DNA of 64,000 nt from Bacteroidia bacterium (GTDB lineage Bacteria; Bacteroidota; Bacteroidia; 2-12-FULL-35-15): contig JAURXZ010000035.1 in assembly GCA_030654175.1 (NCBI GenBank), forward strand, positions 1-64,000, given 5' to 3'. Position numbers and translations under genes: made by a program. The notes beneath the pieces were generated by a model, which saw nothing but the letters and a program-made list of their open reading frames with translations, had not been told where the DNA came from and ran no database searches. Shown here piece by piece: positions 38,568-48,400 of this stretch (within the stretch, counting starts at the first letter, position 1; every line of letters begins with the position of its first letter).

Positions 38568-41500
38568 TTAGAAGTCAAGGCTTAATGATAAATAAGTAAT
38601 TGGTTTTAAAACAATTCCATCCTGTACCCCCCATGCTCTGTCTACACGGATAAAATAGCCAAAAATACGACTCCTTACCCCCCAGCCATATCCACCTACA
38701 ATAGGATTGTGCTGTGTATTTAACGTAATAATAAGTGGAGTTTGGGCAGAGCCGATAACAGTTGTATTCAGTGAATTTTTATCTGAATAGGGCGAAGGTC
38801 CTGTCCAGGCAGTTCCAACATCACCAAAGGTTATAATTTGGAAATTCTGAGCAAAATCAGAGCGGATCGGACGTTTAGAGAAATATTTAAATAATGGAAA
38901 ACGAATTTCACTATTAACTACAGCAAAACTGTTCCCGTTACGAATATTCTGGAAGAACCCCCGCATATTGGTCGCTAATGTCTGATATGCATAATTTTGA
39001 TCCGTTGCAATATTTGTAGTATTGTTAAACTTAGGTCCAAACCAGTTATCAACTCCGCCCATATAATAGATCAGTTTTTGATTGCCAAAAGATGTACTCA
39101 CAGCAATACGATTGGCCCAAATAATATCGCGATGAATTTTTTTGTAATAACGGGCATCTAAACCTACAACAAAAAAATCCGTTTTAACTTTATCGATCTG
39201 GCGGTAATATTCACCAAACACTTTTGCACGCATTCCGTTATATAAATTCAGTCCCTTTTTAATGGAATTATCAAAGACATATTCCATTTTCACAAAACCC
39301 CAGTTCTCCTGTGTAGTGGGCTTAGGCAAGGTGTTATCGTTAGTTCCCAGATAAACAGTTCTGTCATTACGAAAACTCACGGTACCTCTTACACTCGCTA
39401 CCTCATTAAAAGGATACTTTAAAATGTATTTGGCATCATGTGTGAAAATTTTCACTAACGAGCTGTTATCAGCAATATTAAGCAGGGCCTGGCGGTGAAC
39501 AACAATTTGTTTATCCAGATTTTTAATCCGGTTTTCATAGCTTAGATAATATTCATTGTTATTCAAATCAAAAGAAAGGCGCATCCCACCTGAAATACGG
39601 TAGTCTTCAAACAAATCACTCATCCCCACCTTAAAAAAAGCATTTAACCCCGGATTCAAATAAATAGGACTGCCACCGCCTGAAAACTTTTGGTACGATC
39701 CATTTAAAAAAGAGTTATCCAATTGTGAAACAACATAATCAACTGAATAATTGATGTTATAATTTTTTTGCTTCCCTATTTGAAATTCACTATCATTTTT
39801 TGATTTAAAAGCAGAAGAGTCAATTCCGTTTAAAGTCTCATTACCTTTTTCCGGCTTTCTCTCGGTCTTCTTCAGCTCATTTTCAAATGTATAATTATTT
39901 ATATCGATTTCACTTGAATCCTTTTTCACAGACTCATTCGTATTTTTAATTACTCTTACATTTTCAACCTGTGGTGTTTCATTAACAACTCTGTTTTTTG
40001 CATCCAATTCAAGCTGTTCCTTTTTCTCCAAACGGTTTTTATAATCACGATATGAAGTGTTTTTTAAATCAACAGGTTTAAGATCTTTAGTACTCACTAT
40101 CGGGGCTACATACATTTTATATTTTCCCTTCTCGAAAATGATTTCACTGAATTTGGAAGATTTAACATTTATATCCTGCTCCACAATAGAACGTGAATAA
40201 TTGGTTATCGGGAAGGAGGTCACCACTGTACGATAATGTGCAGCTGTATCAATATATGCTATAACACTGTCAAAACGGGCAATATAACGGTTACGCACCC
40301 CATTTAGGTCGCTCAGGTATGAAATATGTGTGCTGTCATAATCTGTAGGATAAGTTTCATCAATTGTAGGAGTATTAGTTACTCGTTTTAATAATCGCGA
40401 TTTACTTACATTATCAAAAACAAAAAGATCTTTATGAGCTTGCCCTTCTTCATATTTACGTTTAGGGTCAAAAAACAGTGTATCGAGAGGCCTGTTGGAA
40501 GCAAATACAATTTCCTTTGAATTGTGAACAAAACGAGGTGTCAGGTCATCGTAAATATCTTTGGTGATCTGATCATAAGCACTGGAGGCGGCAGTAAAAA
40601 CAAAAATATCGGTTTGTCCTTTTTGCACAGCCGACATTACAAACTTTTTGCCATCATTATTATAAGAATAATCCAATATTTTTTCGAATCCGGTAATGTT
40701 GCGCTCCGATTTTTCTTTTGTTTCTAATTCATAGGTGATCATCACCAAATAACCTTTTCGTTCCACAATATAAGAAAACAGTTTCCCGCTTGGGTGCCAC
40801 GCTAATAAAGGATATGAATAATCATTGATCCGGTCTATTTTATGTCCTGATTTGAATATACGGTCAACTTTATTTTCCTGAACATCATACAACCAAATTT
40901 TATTTTGCCCCATTTCATTGGTAGTATAAAGTATTTTCTTTCCATCCGGACTAACTTTTAATTGACCGTAAACCCTTGCTACTTTAGGCTTGGCAAGTAT
41001 TGGTGATTGTGCCGGTGCTGTTTTTGTCGAATCATTTTCGGTGTATTTATTTGTGAATGAATCATAACATTCCGCCCATAAATTACCTATCGATATTCCT
41101 AAAACAAATAGTGCTGAATTATCAATATTACGGTTCACTTTGGTCATATACAAAATATTTGAAATGACTGCTTCACCATAGTTATCGGCAATATGTTTCC
41201 ATAATGCATGACCTGCATACACCGCATCTTTACCCTCCAAACGGTTAATGTTTTTGTATTTTTTACTCAGGATCCCATCTTTTACACGATTATCAATATC
41301 GGAATTCCAATCATTGGCAACATAGGAGATCAAGCCTTTCTGATACCACTCCGGTAAGTTTAAAAGTGTATTATTTTTAAGCATTTCACGGATATTTCCG
41401 CCATACATTATCTGGTCTATAAGCACCTGTGCAACGCCTTCACGAATCTGCGCATCTAATTTTGCATGATCACCTTCATAGTACAAAATAATTTTTGAGC

Positions 41501-41897
41501 CTACTATATGTGTAACACCGCCTGTATTGTACTGTTCATCAGTAGACAAACCGATATTGCTTTGTTTAAAATCAGATTGTTTATTAAATATTATAAATTG
41601 AAAACGCTCATCAATAGAATAATCGAAAAGCTTTTCGATAGCGGTTATTTGTTTTTTGGCCGATTTAGAAACGTAATTAGCCAGCTCTTTTCCTTCCTCA
41701 TAAAAATAAACATCATAGCGGTCGTAGCTATAGTATGTCCAGAAGAAGTTTTCGTATTTCACCCTGTTTTTACCAAACTCCATTTGGGAGCCTGTATAAA
41801 ATTGAGCATTCACAACAGAACTATTAATAAAAAGGCCTGATAAAATTACGATACCAATAACTAGCGTCTTATAGGAAATGAAAAAGGTGTTCTTCAC
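38568..41897 (-). CDS. TolB-like propeller / outer-membrane barrel fusion protein
   Basis: About 1109 residues from a GTG at 41897, which gives a normal signal peptide (ending SVVNAQ); the open frame continues 22 codons upstream without another ATG closer. About 40-190 resembles a peptidase MA-type domain but lacks the zinc motif (REGVAQ where HExxH is expected). About 310-600 contains PD40/TolB beta-propeller repeats (LKVSPDGKKILYTT, LLAWHPSGKLFSYI, FVHNSKEIVFASNR). A Glu/Lys-rich stretch follows, then a ~350-residue C-terminal barrel (YFSKRPIRSDFAQNF, ending LSLSLDF). The barrel should sit in the outer membrane. Function unknown; a scaffold role is guessed. Confidence 0.8.
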   Translation of the reverse strand: MKNTFFISYKTLVIGIVILSGLFINSSVVNAQFYTGSQMEFGKNRVKYENFFWTYYSYDRYDVYFYEEGKELANYVSKSAKKQITAIEKLFDYSIDERFQFIIFNKQSDFKQSNIGLSTDEQYNTGGVTHIVGSKIILYYEGDHAKLDAQIREGVAQVLIDQIMYGGNIREMLKNNTLLNLPEWYQKGLISYVANDWNSDIDNRVKDGILSKKYKNINRLEGKDAVYAGHALWKHIADNYGEAVISNILYMTKVNRNIDNSALFVLGISIGNLWAECYDSFTNKYTENDSTKTAPAQSPILAKPKVARVYGQLKVSPDGKKILYTTNEMGQNKIWLYDVQENKVDRIFKSGHKIDRINDYSYPLLAWHPSGKLFSYIVERKGYLVMITYELETKEKSERNITGFEKILDYSYNNDGKKFVMSAVQKGQTDIFVFTAASSAYDQITKDIYDDLTPRFVHNSKEIVFASNRPLDTLFFDPKRKYEEGQAHKDLFVFDNVSKSRLLKRVTNTPTIDETYPTDYDSTHISYLSDLNGVRNRYIARFDSVIAYIDTAAHYRTVVTSFPITNYSRSIVEQDINVKSSKFSEIIFEKGKYKMYVAPIVSTKDLKPVDLKNTSYRDYKNRLEKKEQLELDAKNRVVNETPQVENVRVIKNTNESVKKDSSEIDINNYTFENELKKTERKPEKGNETLNGIDSSAFKSKNDSEFQIGKQKNYNINYSVDYVVSQLDNSFLNGSYQKFSGGGSPIYLNPGLNAFFKVGMSDLFEDYRISGGMRLSFDLNNNEYYLSYENRIKNLDKQIVVHRQALLNIADNSSLVKIFTHDAKYILKYPFNEVASVRGTVSFRNDRTVYLGTNDNTLPKPTTQENWGFVKMEYVFDNSIKKGLNLYNGMRAKVFGEYYRQIDKVKTDFFVVGLDARYYKKIHRDIIWANRIAVSTSFGNQKLIYYMGGVDNWFGPKFNNTTNIATDQNYAYQTLATNMRGFFQNIRNGNSFAVVNSEIRFPLFKYFSKRPIRSDFAQNFQIITFGDVGTAWTGPSPYSDKNSLNTTVIGSAQTPLIITLNTQHNPIVGGYGWGVRSRIFGYFIRVDRAWGVQDGIVLKPITYLSLSLDF

Positions 41898-41970
41898 AAT
41901 TATATATTTTAGAAATGCTAAATTACAAAATTTTGAAGCTAAATACAAGCTATTTAAAACCATATTTTGT

Positions 41971-41978
41971 TAAATTTG
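41971..41978 (+). promoter_or_regulatory. Putative -7 element for the 42040 gene
   Basis: TAAATTTG fits TAnnTTTG exactly, 61 bases before the ATG. The only upstream TTTG is too far away. Confidence 0.35.
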
Positions 41979-42039
41979 TCTCTCAATATTTCAAATATGA
42001 AGTTGAATAACACCAATTATTGAATTAAGCTGAAGAGAA

Positions 42040-42819
42040 ATGAAAAAAATCCTGATCTATTTAATTTTTATTTTAATGCTGCCTGTTATAGTTTATGGTC
42101 AAAGCAAAGGCAATTCTAAAGATTCCCATACTGTAAACACCGCAAAAAAGATGGAAGATGTTATTTATCTTAAAAATGGTGCAATTGTTAGAGGAATAAT
42201 TATTGAACAGGTACCTAATAAAAGTGTAGAAATAAAATCGAATGATAACAATTATTTTATTTTTAAGATGGATGAAGTTCAAAAGATCGCAAGAGAAAAC
42301 CGACTTAATGATCCTACCGACTATAAGAAAAAAGGCTTTTTAAATATTACCGAAATTGGTTTTGGTTTTGGTGTAAATACCATCAATACCTATCAGGGTT
42401 CGTTTGATATTGACGGACAAGATCCAATATTAGGAATAAGAACAATAAATGGATATCAACTAAACGAATATTTTTCATTCGGACTAGGTGTTGGCTTTGA
42501 AGCTTTTCTGGATGGCGACAATAAAGGAGCTTTGATCCCTTTTACAATTGACACCAGAATAAATTTCAGAAAAGGAAAAATTTCTCCAACATTAAATCTA
42601 AACGGAGGATATTCTGTGGGGGTGCAAAACTCTAGCGGATTAGCTGCTAATCCATCAATTGGCATAAAACTTTATTTAACAAAAAAAATTGCTTACATTT
42701 TTAATATCGGTTATAAAGTGCAACAACAGAATGTTAACCTGCCGGACGAATTTGGTGTTGAAATACCAAGAATTGTAAATTACCAGTTTTTATCTCTAAG
42801 CACTGGGCTTATCTTTTGA
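42040..42819 (+). CDS. Outer-membrane beta-barrel protein with N-terminal small domain
   Basis: 259 residues. The signal peptide ends VIVYGQ. About 38-90 (DVIYLKNGAIVRGIIIEQVPN, then FKMDEVQKIARE) is a small beta-domain that I know from many Bacteroidota outer-membrane proteins. The rest is barrel-like (FGFGVNTIN, FSFGLGVGFEAFLDG, ending LSLSTGLIF). Function unknown. It lies upstream of the MBL hydrolase gene on the same strand, 54 bases apart. Confidence 0.75.
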   Translation: MKKILIYLIFILMLPVIVYGQSKGNSKDSHTVNTAKKMEDVIYLKNGAIVRGIIIEQVPNKSVEIKSNDNNYFIFKMDEVQKIARENRLNDPTDYKKKGFLNITEIGFGFGVNTINTYQGSFDIDGQDPILGIRTINGYQLNEYFSFGLGVGFEAFLDGDNKGALIPFTIDTRINFRKGKISPTLNLNGGYSVGVQNSSGLAANPSIGIKLYLTKKIAYIFNIGYKVQQQNVNLPDEFGVEIPRIVNYQFLSLSTGLIF

Positions 42820-42873
42820 TATTGCTCAATTTTCAAATTTTCAAATCATTACATTTTCAAATTAATTTCACTC

Positions 42874-43512
42874 ATGATTTCAATTAAATCCTTTGTTTTT
42901 GGCCCATTTCAGGAAAACACCTACATTCTTTACGATGAAACAAAAGAGTGCATTATTATTGACCCCGGTTGTTATGATAATCGCGAACGTGCCGAATTAG
43001 CAAGCTTTATAGACGACAATAAATTAAAACCTGTAAAATTAATAAACACACATTGCCATCTCGATCACGTGTTTGGAAACGGATTTGTAGCTGATACCTA
43101 CACCTTGAAGCTTGAAATAAATAAACAGGATCAACCGGTACTTGACTCCTATTTAATGAGTGCCAAAATGTATGGTTTAAATGCAGCTCCTTCACCTCAA
43201 CCATCTGTTTTTTTAAACGAAGGAGATATTATTTCATTTGGAAATTCAACATTAGAAATACTTTTTACCCCAGGCCATTCTCCGGGTAGCATTACATTTT
43301 ATAATCGCGAACAAGAGGTTATGATTGCCGGAGATGTATTATTTTACGGTAGTATTGGTCGCAGTGACCTGCCCGGTGGAAATTCAGCAACACTCATCAG
43401 CAGCATTAAAAATAAATTATTTCCTTTAGGTGATAATTACACCGTTTATAGCGGACACGGTCCTTCTACCACTATTGGTTTTGAAAGAATGAATAATCCG
43501 TTTTTGGTATAG
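42874..43512 (+). CDS. MBL-fold metallo-hydrolase (glyoxalase II-like)
   Basis: 212 residues. The di-metal motif is THCHLDH (HxHxDH) at about residue 59, followed by TPGHSPGS and AGDVLFYGSIGRSDLPGG, with SGHGP near the C-terminus. This is typical of the YcbL/GloB-type hydrolase that acts on thioesters such as S-lactoylglutathione. The true substrate is unknown, since Bacteroidota mostly lack glutathione. Cytoplasmic. Confidence 0.92.
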   Translation: MISIKSFVFGPFQENTYILYDETKECIIIDPGCYDNRERAELASFIDDNKLKPVKLINTHCHLDHVFGNGFVADTYTLKLEINKQDQPVLDSYLMSAKMYGLNAAPSPQPSVFLNEGDIISFGNSTLEILFTPGHSPGSITFYNREQEVMIAGDVLFYGSIGRSDLPGGNSATLISSIKNKLFPLGDNYTVYSGHGPSTTIGFERMNNPFLV

Positions 43513-43556
43513 ACTGTATTTAATTTACCTACAAATTGATTTTAGATTTCTCTGTT

Positions 43557-43661
43557 GGGCGTTCCTCTTTCTCGAAAAAAGAAAGAGTCCGGGCTTTACG
43601 CTTCAATCTTCACTACCGCTAAATAGCGGTAGCAAAGGATTTCTGCTGCAATCCCTAACGC
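43557..43661. repeat. Structured intergenic repeat with terminal and two internal stems
   Basis: The ends GCGTT (43559-43563) and AACGC (43657-43661) pair. Inside are CTCTTTC/GAAAGAG (43565-43571 with 43581-43587) and CTACCGCT/AGCGGTAG (43613-43620 with 43625-43632, loop AAAT). Conserved-looking words CCGGGCTTTACGCT and ATCCCTAACGC match a dispersed intergenic element I have seen in other Bacteroidota genomes. The element can fold as a three-way junction. No gene overlaps it. Confidence 0.7.
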
Positions 43662-43723
43662 AGCATCTGGAATAGAACAAACCATTTATTCCTTCACTAA
43701 AACTTGATCAAATATCTATATAC

Positions 43724-43942
43724 ATGAAATTAAAACCCGGCAAATATCAACATTACAAAGGCAAACAATATGAAGTGATCGGTGTAGCCAAACATAGCGA
43801 AACTCTAGAAGAACTGGTCATATACAAAGCCCTCTATCAATTGGAAGGTGAAAACTTATGGGCTCGTCCTTTGAAAATGTTTACCGAAAATATTGTTTCA
43901 GAAGGAAAAGAAATACCAAGGTTCAAATTTCAAGGTATATAA
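43724..43942 (+). CDS. DUF1653 protein
   Basis: 72 residues. The sequence [20 protein letters not shown], then [12 protein letters not shown] and [11 protein letters not shown], follows the DUF1653 family pattern closely. The family is a small beta-rich domain of unknown function. It has no signal peptide. It is flanked by the structured repeat and, downstream, by a 25-bp-stem hairpin. Confidence 0.88.
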   Translation: MKLKPGKYQHYKGKQYEVIGVAKHSETLEELVIYKALYQLEGENLWARPLKMFTENIVSEGKEIPRFKFQGI

Positions 43943-44001
43943 TAGACTTTAAATACATTATAATGTTTACAACGAAATTGAGGGTTAAAATGCTTACACA
44001 T

Positions 44002-44061
44002 ACTTTCTTGACAAGCTCGAAATGACTGCGCGAATGGTCATTTCGAGCTTGTCGAGAAAGT
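44002..44061. terminator. Convergent 25-bp inverted repeat
   Basis: A 25-base arm at 44002-44026 pairs with 44037-44061 around a ten-base loop, with a single non-Watson-Crick (wobble-type) position. It lies between convergent DUF1653 and DAHP-synthase genes. The word TCGAGCTTGTCGA in the arm is common in dispersed Bacteroidota repeats (recollection). Confidence 0.65.
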
Positions 44062-44125
44062 GTGGCTGCTTACCTTAATGAATTAACTTATATAAAGTCT
44101 AATATTTAATTATCCCCTTCAACTA

Positions 44126-45259
44126 TCAAATTTGTGTATTTTCTGAAGAAGGAGGATTATTCAGAAGTGCGGATATATTCATTACTTCCGTTTGTTTACG
44201 AATAGATTCATCATGTATCAATTGATAGATACCTTTAATGAACTCTTTTGTAAGCCCAAGTTGATAGCCGCTTGAAATGCTTGTTTCAACCAGTTTTCTC
44301 CAATGAGCTACCTGCAAAACCGTAACATTGTTATCACGTTTGTATTCCCCAATATTTGCAGAAACTACCATTCTTTTGGCCAGCAATTCCAACAGATCAT
44401 TATCTAATTTATGAATAATGGCACGCAATTCTTCCAACTTGGTCTGCACCTCAATATTTGCAGTTGATGCAGAACGTATATTTAATTCACTTATAATTTT
44501 ATTAAGCTCTATAGGCGTGATCTGCTGTTTTGCATCACTCAATGCCGAAATGGGGCTATTGTGAGTTTCAATCATCAGTCCATCCATATCCATGTCCATG
44601 GCTTTTTGGGCCAGGTAAGGTATCAATTCAGGAGTTCCGCCTATATGCGAAGGATCACATATTACGGGCAATTCAGGGCAAGCTGTTTTTAATTCGATAG
44701 CAAGTTCCCATTTGGGAGAATTACGAAACGGCCCATTATCATACGAATAAAATCCCCGATGTATTGCAGCAATTTTTTTGATCCCTGCATTGTTGATACG
44801 CTCCAATGCTCCTGCCCATAATTGCAGATCGGGATAAATGGGGTTTTTTACAAAGACAGGAATATCCACACCTTTCAAAGCATCAGCGATCTCCTGAACC
44901 GAAAAAGGATTTACAGTGGTACGGGCACCAATCCAAAGGATATCGATCCCATGTTTCAAACATTTTTCAACATGTTCAGCATTTGCAACTTCTGTTGCAG
45001 TAAGCAAGCCAGTTTCCCTTTTTACAGCCTGCATCCATTTCAAACCAATATCTCCTATCCCTTCAAACGTATTTGGGCGTGTTCGGGGTTTCCAAATTCC
45101 TGCTCTAAAAACACTATTCGGGTAAAAAGCCGCAATTTGTTTTGCAGTATCCAGCATTTGCTCTTCACTTTCTGCACTGCACGGACCAGCTATCAGCAAA
45201 GGTTTTGCATAAGTTGAAACCCATTTTTTTAATGGGATTATGTCAAGTTCTAAATTCAA
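44126..45259 (-). CDS. Bifunctional DAHP synthase / chorismate mutase (type II)
   Basis: 377 residues. About 10-260 is a type Ibeta DAHP synthase (IAGPCSAES, AGIWKPRTRPNTFEG, CDPSHIGG, MIETHNSP), which condenses PEP with erythrose-4-phosphate. About 270-360 is an AroQ-type chorismate mutase helical bundle (LRAIIHKLDNDLLELLAKRM). This arrangement (synthase first, mutase C-terminal) is common in Bacteroidota, and the mutase domain often provides feedback control by prephenate. The start is TTG at 45259, 29 bases after the predicted transcription start. No further aromatic genes are in the window. Confidence 0.93.
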   Translation of the reverse strand: MNLELDIIPLKKWVSTYAKPLLIAGPCSAESEEQMLDTAKQIAAFYPNSVFRAGIWKPRTRPNTFEGIGDIGLKWMQAVKRETGLLTATEVANAEHVEKCLKHGIDILWIGARTTVNPFSVQEIADALKGVDIPVFVKNPIYPDLQLWAGALERINNAGIKKIAAIHRGFYSYDNGPFRNSPKWELAIELKTACPELPVICDPSHIGGTPELIPYLAQKAMDMDMDGLMIETHNSPISALSDAKQQITPIELNKIISELNIRSASTANIEVQTKLEELRAIIHKLDNDLLELLAKRMVVSANIGEYKRDNNVTVLQVAHWRKLVETSISSGYQLGLTKEFIKGIYQLIHDESIRKQTEVMNISALLNNPPSSENTQI

Positions 45260-45293
45260 AGGTTAAATTTTTGAGCTTATTATTAAAATTTAA

Positions 45294-45301
45294 CAAATTT
45301 A
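45294..45301 (-). promoter_or_regulatory. Putative -7 element for the DAHP synthase gene
   Basis: TAAATTTG on the minus strand is an exact match to TAnnTTTG, 35 bases before the TTG start. No spaced -33 element is seen. Confidence 0.4.
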
Positions 45302-45440
45302 CTCAAAAAAATCAGCACCTGCCAGAAACGCATCTATGACTAATTTCCCTGAACTCAAAAAAGCCCCACAAATTTCGCGGGATAATCGCAGAAAACACCT
45401 CTGCCATCTGCGTAAATCTGCGAAAGAAAAAATGCTGAAC

Positions 45441-48400
45441 TTATTTTGTTTTCACCATTTTTTTCGTTTCCACTGTTTGTCCGTCAACAATTAAAGAGTA
45501 GGTGTAAATACCATTTGACAGATCATTAGCAAATACATTTAATACACCTTTTCCTTTCTCTCTTAAATCAACTGTTTTGATGATTTTACCCGATTGCTCA
45601 AAAAACAGTATTTGTGCACGTTGAACATTATCCGGCAAATAATAAGTGATGGAGGTTTGTTCCGCGAAAGGATTTGGAACATTCTGGTCAAGCACTATTA
45701 CATTTTTATTGCTTAATTCAACATCCGTAAGCGTTGTTATGGTTTGGTCATTATTTGCCAGTAATTGCAATGAACGGTCTTCATGCGTTTTTTTGCAGCA
45801 ACTGTTTATTGCAGTCATCATTTGATTTAACTGATTTTGCATAAAAGTATTCATGGAATCAGTTTTTGTTTTCTCTGCAAGTAGTCCTTGCGATAAGTTA
45901 TTAATCGTTTGCATTTGCAACGTATTGATAGAGTCCTGATTGTTTGTTTTTATTTTCAAACTGTCATTTTCACGGCTCAACTCCTGAATAGCTTTCAACG
46001 TAATAGCTGTAAAGGCATTGTAGTTTAACACTTTGTAAGTTACTGCCGAAGTTAATAATGTTCCTGCGGTATCATAAGTAGCTGTTTTAGTTGTATTGCT
46101 AACCAATTCAGGCAGTATCTGTTCTACATCCTGTGCAATTAAGCCATACTGTTTTTGTTCGTTAAAATTCAAACCATACACGTTTGTAGTATCAAAATAG
46201 AACGAACGTGGTTTTAATTGTTTAATTAGTGATACCGCGTTAGAAATACTATCAACAGATGTTTTGAATTGCTGATCAGAGGTAAACACATTACCATTCT
46301 GATGATACGTTCCATTCACATTCACATCACCATTTACATCTAATTTATAAGCTGGGGCTGATACTCCTATGCCGACATTTGCTCCACTGCCAAGCACCAA
46401 ACTATTGCTTGCTGTAACCCATGCATTTGCGCCAATAGCAGAAGCATTAGTAAGGCCATCTATGCTGTTCGAATTGGAGCCAAGATAAGTATTGTTAATA
46501 CCGGTACTATTTGAATAACCTGTAAGATATCCTAAAGCGGTATTTTGACTTCCCGTGGTGTTATTATGAAGTGCATAAGTTCCGGTGACGGCATTTTGAT
46601 TTCCGCTGCTGTTCTCATGAAGCGCCCGATATCCTGTGGCGGTATTTTGGTTTCCATTGGAGTTATTATGAAGTGAGTAATTTCCAATGGCAGTATTTTG
46701 ATTGCCATCGGTGTTCAAAGTAAGTGCAGATTCTCCCATAGCAGCATTTTCGCTTCCGGTGATGTTGCTAAAAAGTGCAAACATCCCATTAGCGGTATTG
46801 GAGCTTCCAGTAGTATTCAGGTAAAGTGCATGCCCTCCAATAGCGGTATTACGCACACCTGAGGTATTGGAATAAAGCGCCCGAAATCCGTTACCGGTAT
46901 TATACTCACCAGTAGTATTGGCGTTAAGTGCAGACTCTCCAATGGCGGTATTCTGGCCACCTGATGTGTTGGAATAAAGCGCGCCAAATCCATTAGCTGT
47001 GTTGTAAGGTCCAGTGTTAGAGTTGCCAGCCACGTAACCATAAAAAGTACTATGTGAGGTTAAATCTATTCTTCCTGCTTTTTGATTATTTACACGAATA
47101 TTAAAAGGTACACCATCTGTAGTTCCAATAAAGTTGGTTCCATCTACGGTACCTGCATTACCAGTCCGCGACCATGCATTCTGTGCTCCATCTGCTCCGG
47201 TAGCGCCTGTTGCTCCCGTAGAACCCGTTGCACCATTTAATCCATCGGTTCCGTTAGTGCCATTAGCACCCGTTGCTCCTGTATTACCTGTTGCACCTGT
47301 AACTCCGTTTGTGCCTGCTGCCCCGGTAGCACCCGTTGCACCAACAGTTCCGTAAGTTAATATTACAGCACCACTTGAATTAAGGCTCAGCACCTTCCCA
47401 TTAGCGGAATCTGCCGTAGATGCCAAGTTTAAATTAGTGAAGGTTAAACCACTGGCATTAGCTATTCCTGAATTAATTTCTAATTTGTTGTTAGGGGTAC
47501 TTGTATTTATTCCCACATTGGTTCCATCATCTACTATCTGGCTGTTGGCAATAGTGGTACTATCAGTGAATTTTGTAAGGCTGTTCACCAAAGGAGTTCC
47601 TGCGGTAATAACTCCTTTGTTTGATACGGATGTAAGACTTGAATCAAGTTCCTGAACGGCTTTAACTAATGGGACAACAAAGGAGGAATAACTAAGCCCA
47701 TAATGATCTGCGGCATTTATAGGTTTATGAAGCCCATTAAAATCATAACCGGATTCTTGAGCAGCGCTATCTACTTCCTGGGCAATGAACCCTGTTTCTG
47801 TAGTTGCCGAAACAGCAGCTAATTGAGCGAAATACCTGTTTTTTTGTGCTACATCATTACAAGTATCCATTCGTTGTTTAATTCCCAATGATTCATCAAT
47901 CAGTTGAGCCTTAAGCTGAAAAGTAACCGGACGAAGTTTAGTAATAAAAGATAAGCCGGGAACATTTTCTTGAATGTTATCTTTAAATCTGCCATCAGAC
48001 AGGTTTTGCACGGTGCCGGATACCCAAACATTGTTATTATTTGCAGTAGTTCCTATAACAATTCTATTGGGTGCATCCGTTCTGGCATTATAACCTAAAG
48101 CCATTGCACCATTAAGGTTACCAAAACCATTAGCCATATCTGCCTGACAACCTATTGCAGTATTTTGGTTACCTGTTACATTGTTACTAAGAGAAAAATA
48201 ACCATTTGCGGTATTGCCCTGTCCTGTAGTATTCTGTAAAAGAGTAGTTTGACCGATAGCGACATTATCCTGTCCATCAGTATTTGAATGCAAGGCCCAA
48301 ACTCCAAGAGCAATATTATTGCCTCCAATGTTAGTGGGATCAGAACTAAGGTTGTTCTGTAACGCCCCTTGCCCGATAGCAATATTATTATCTGTATTAT

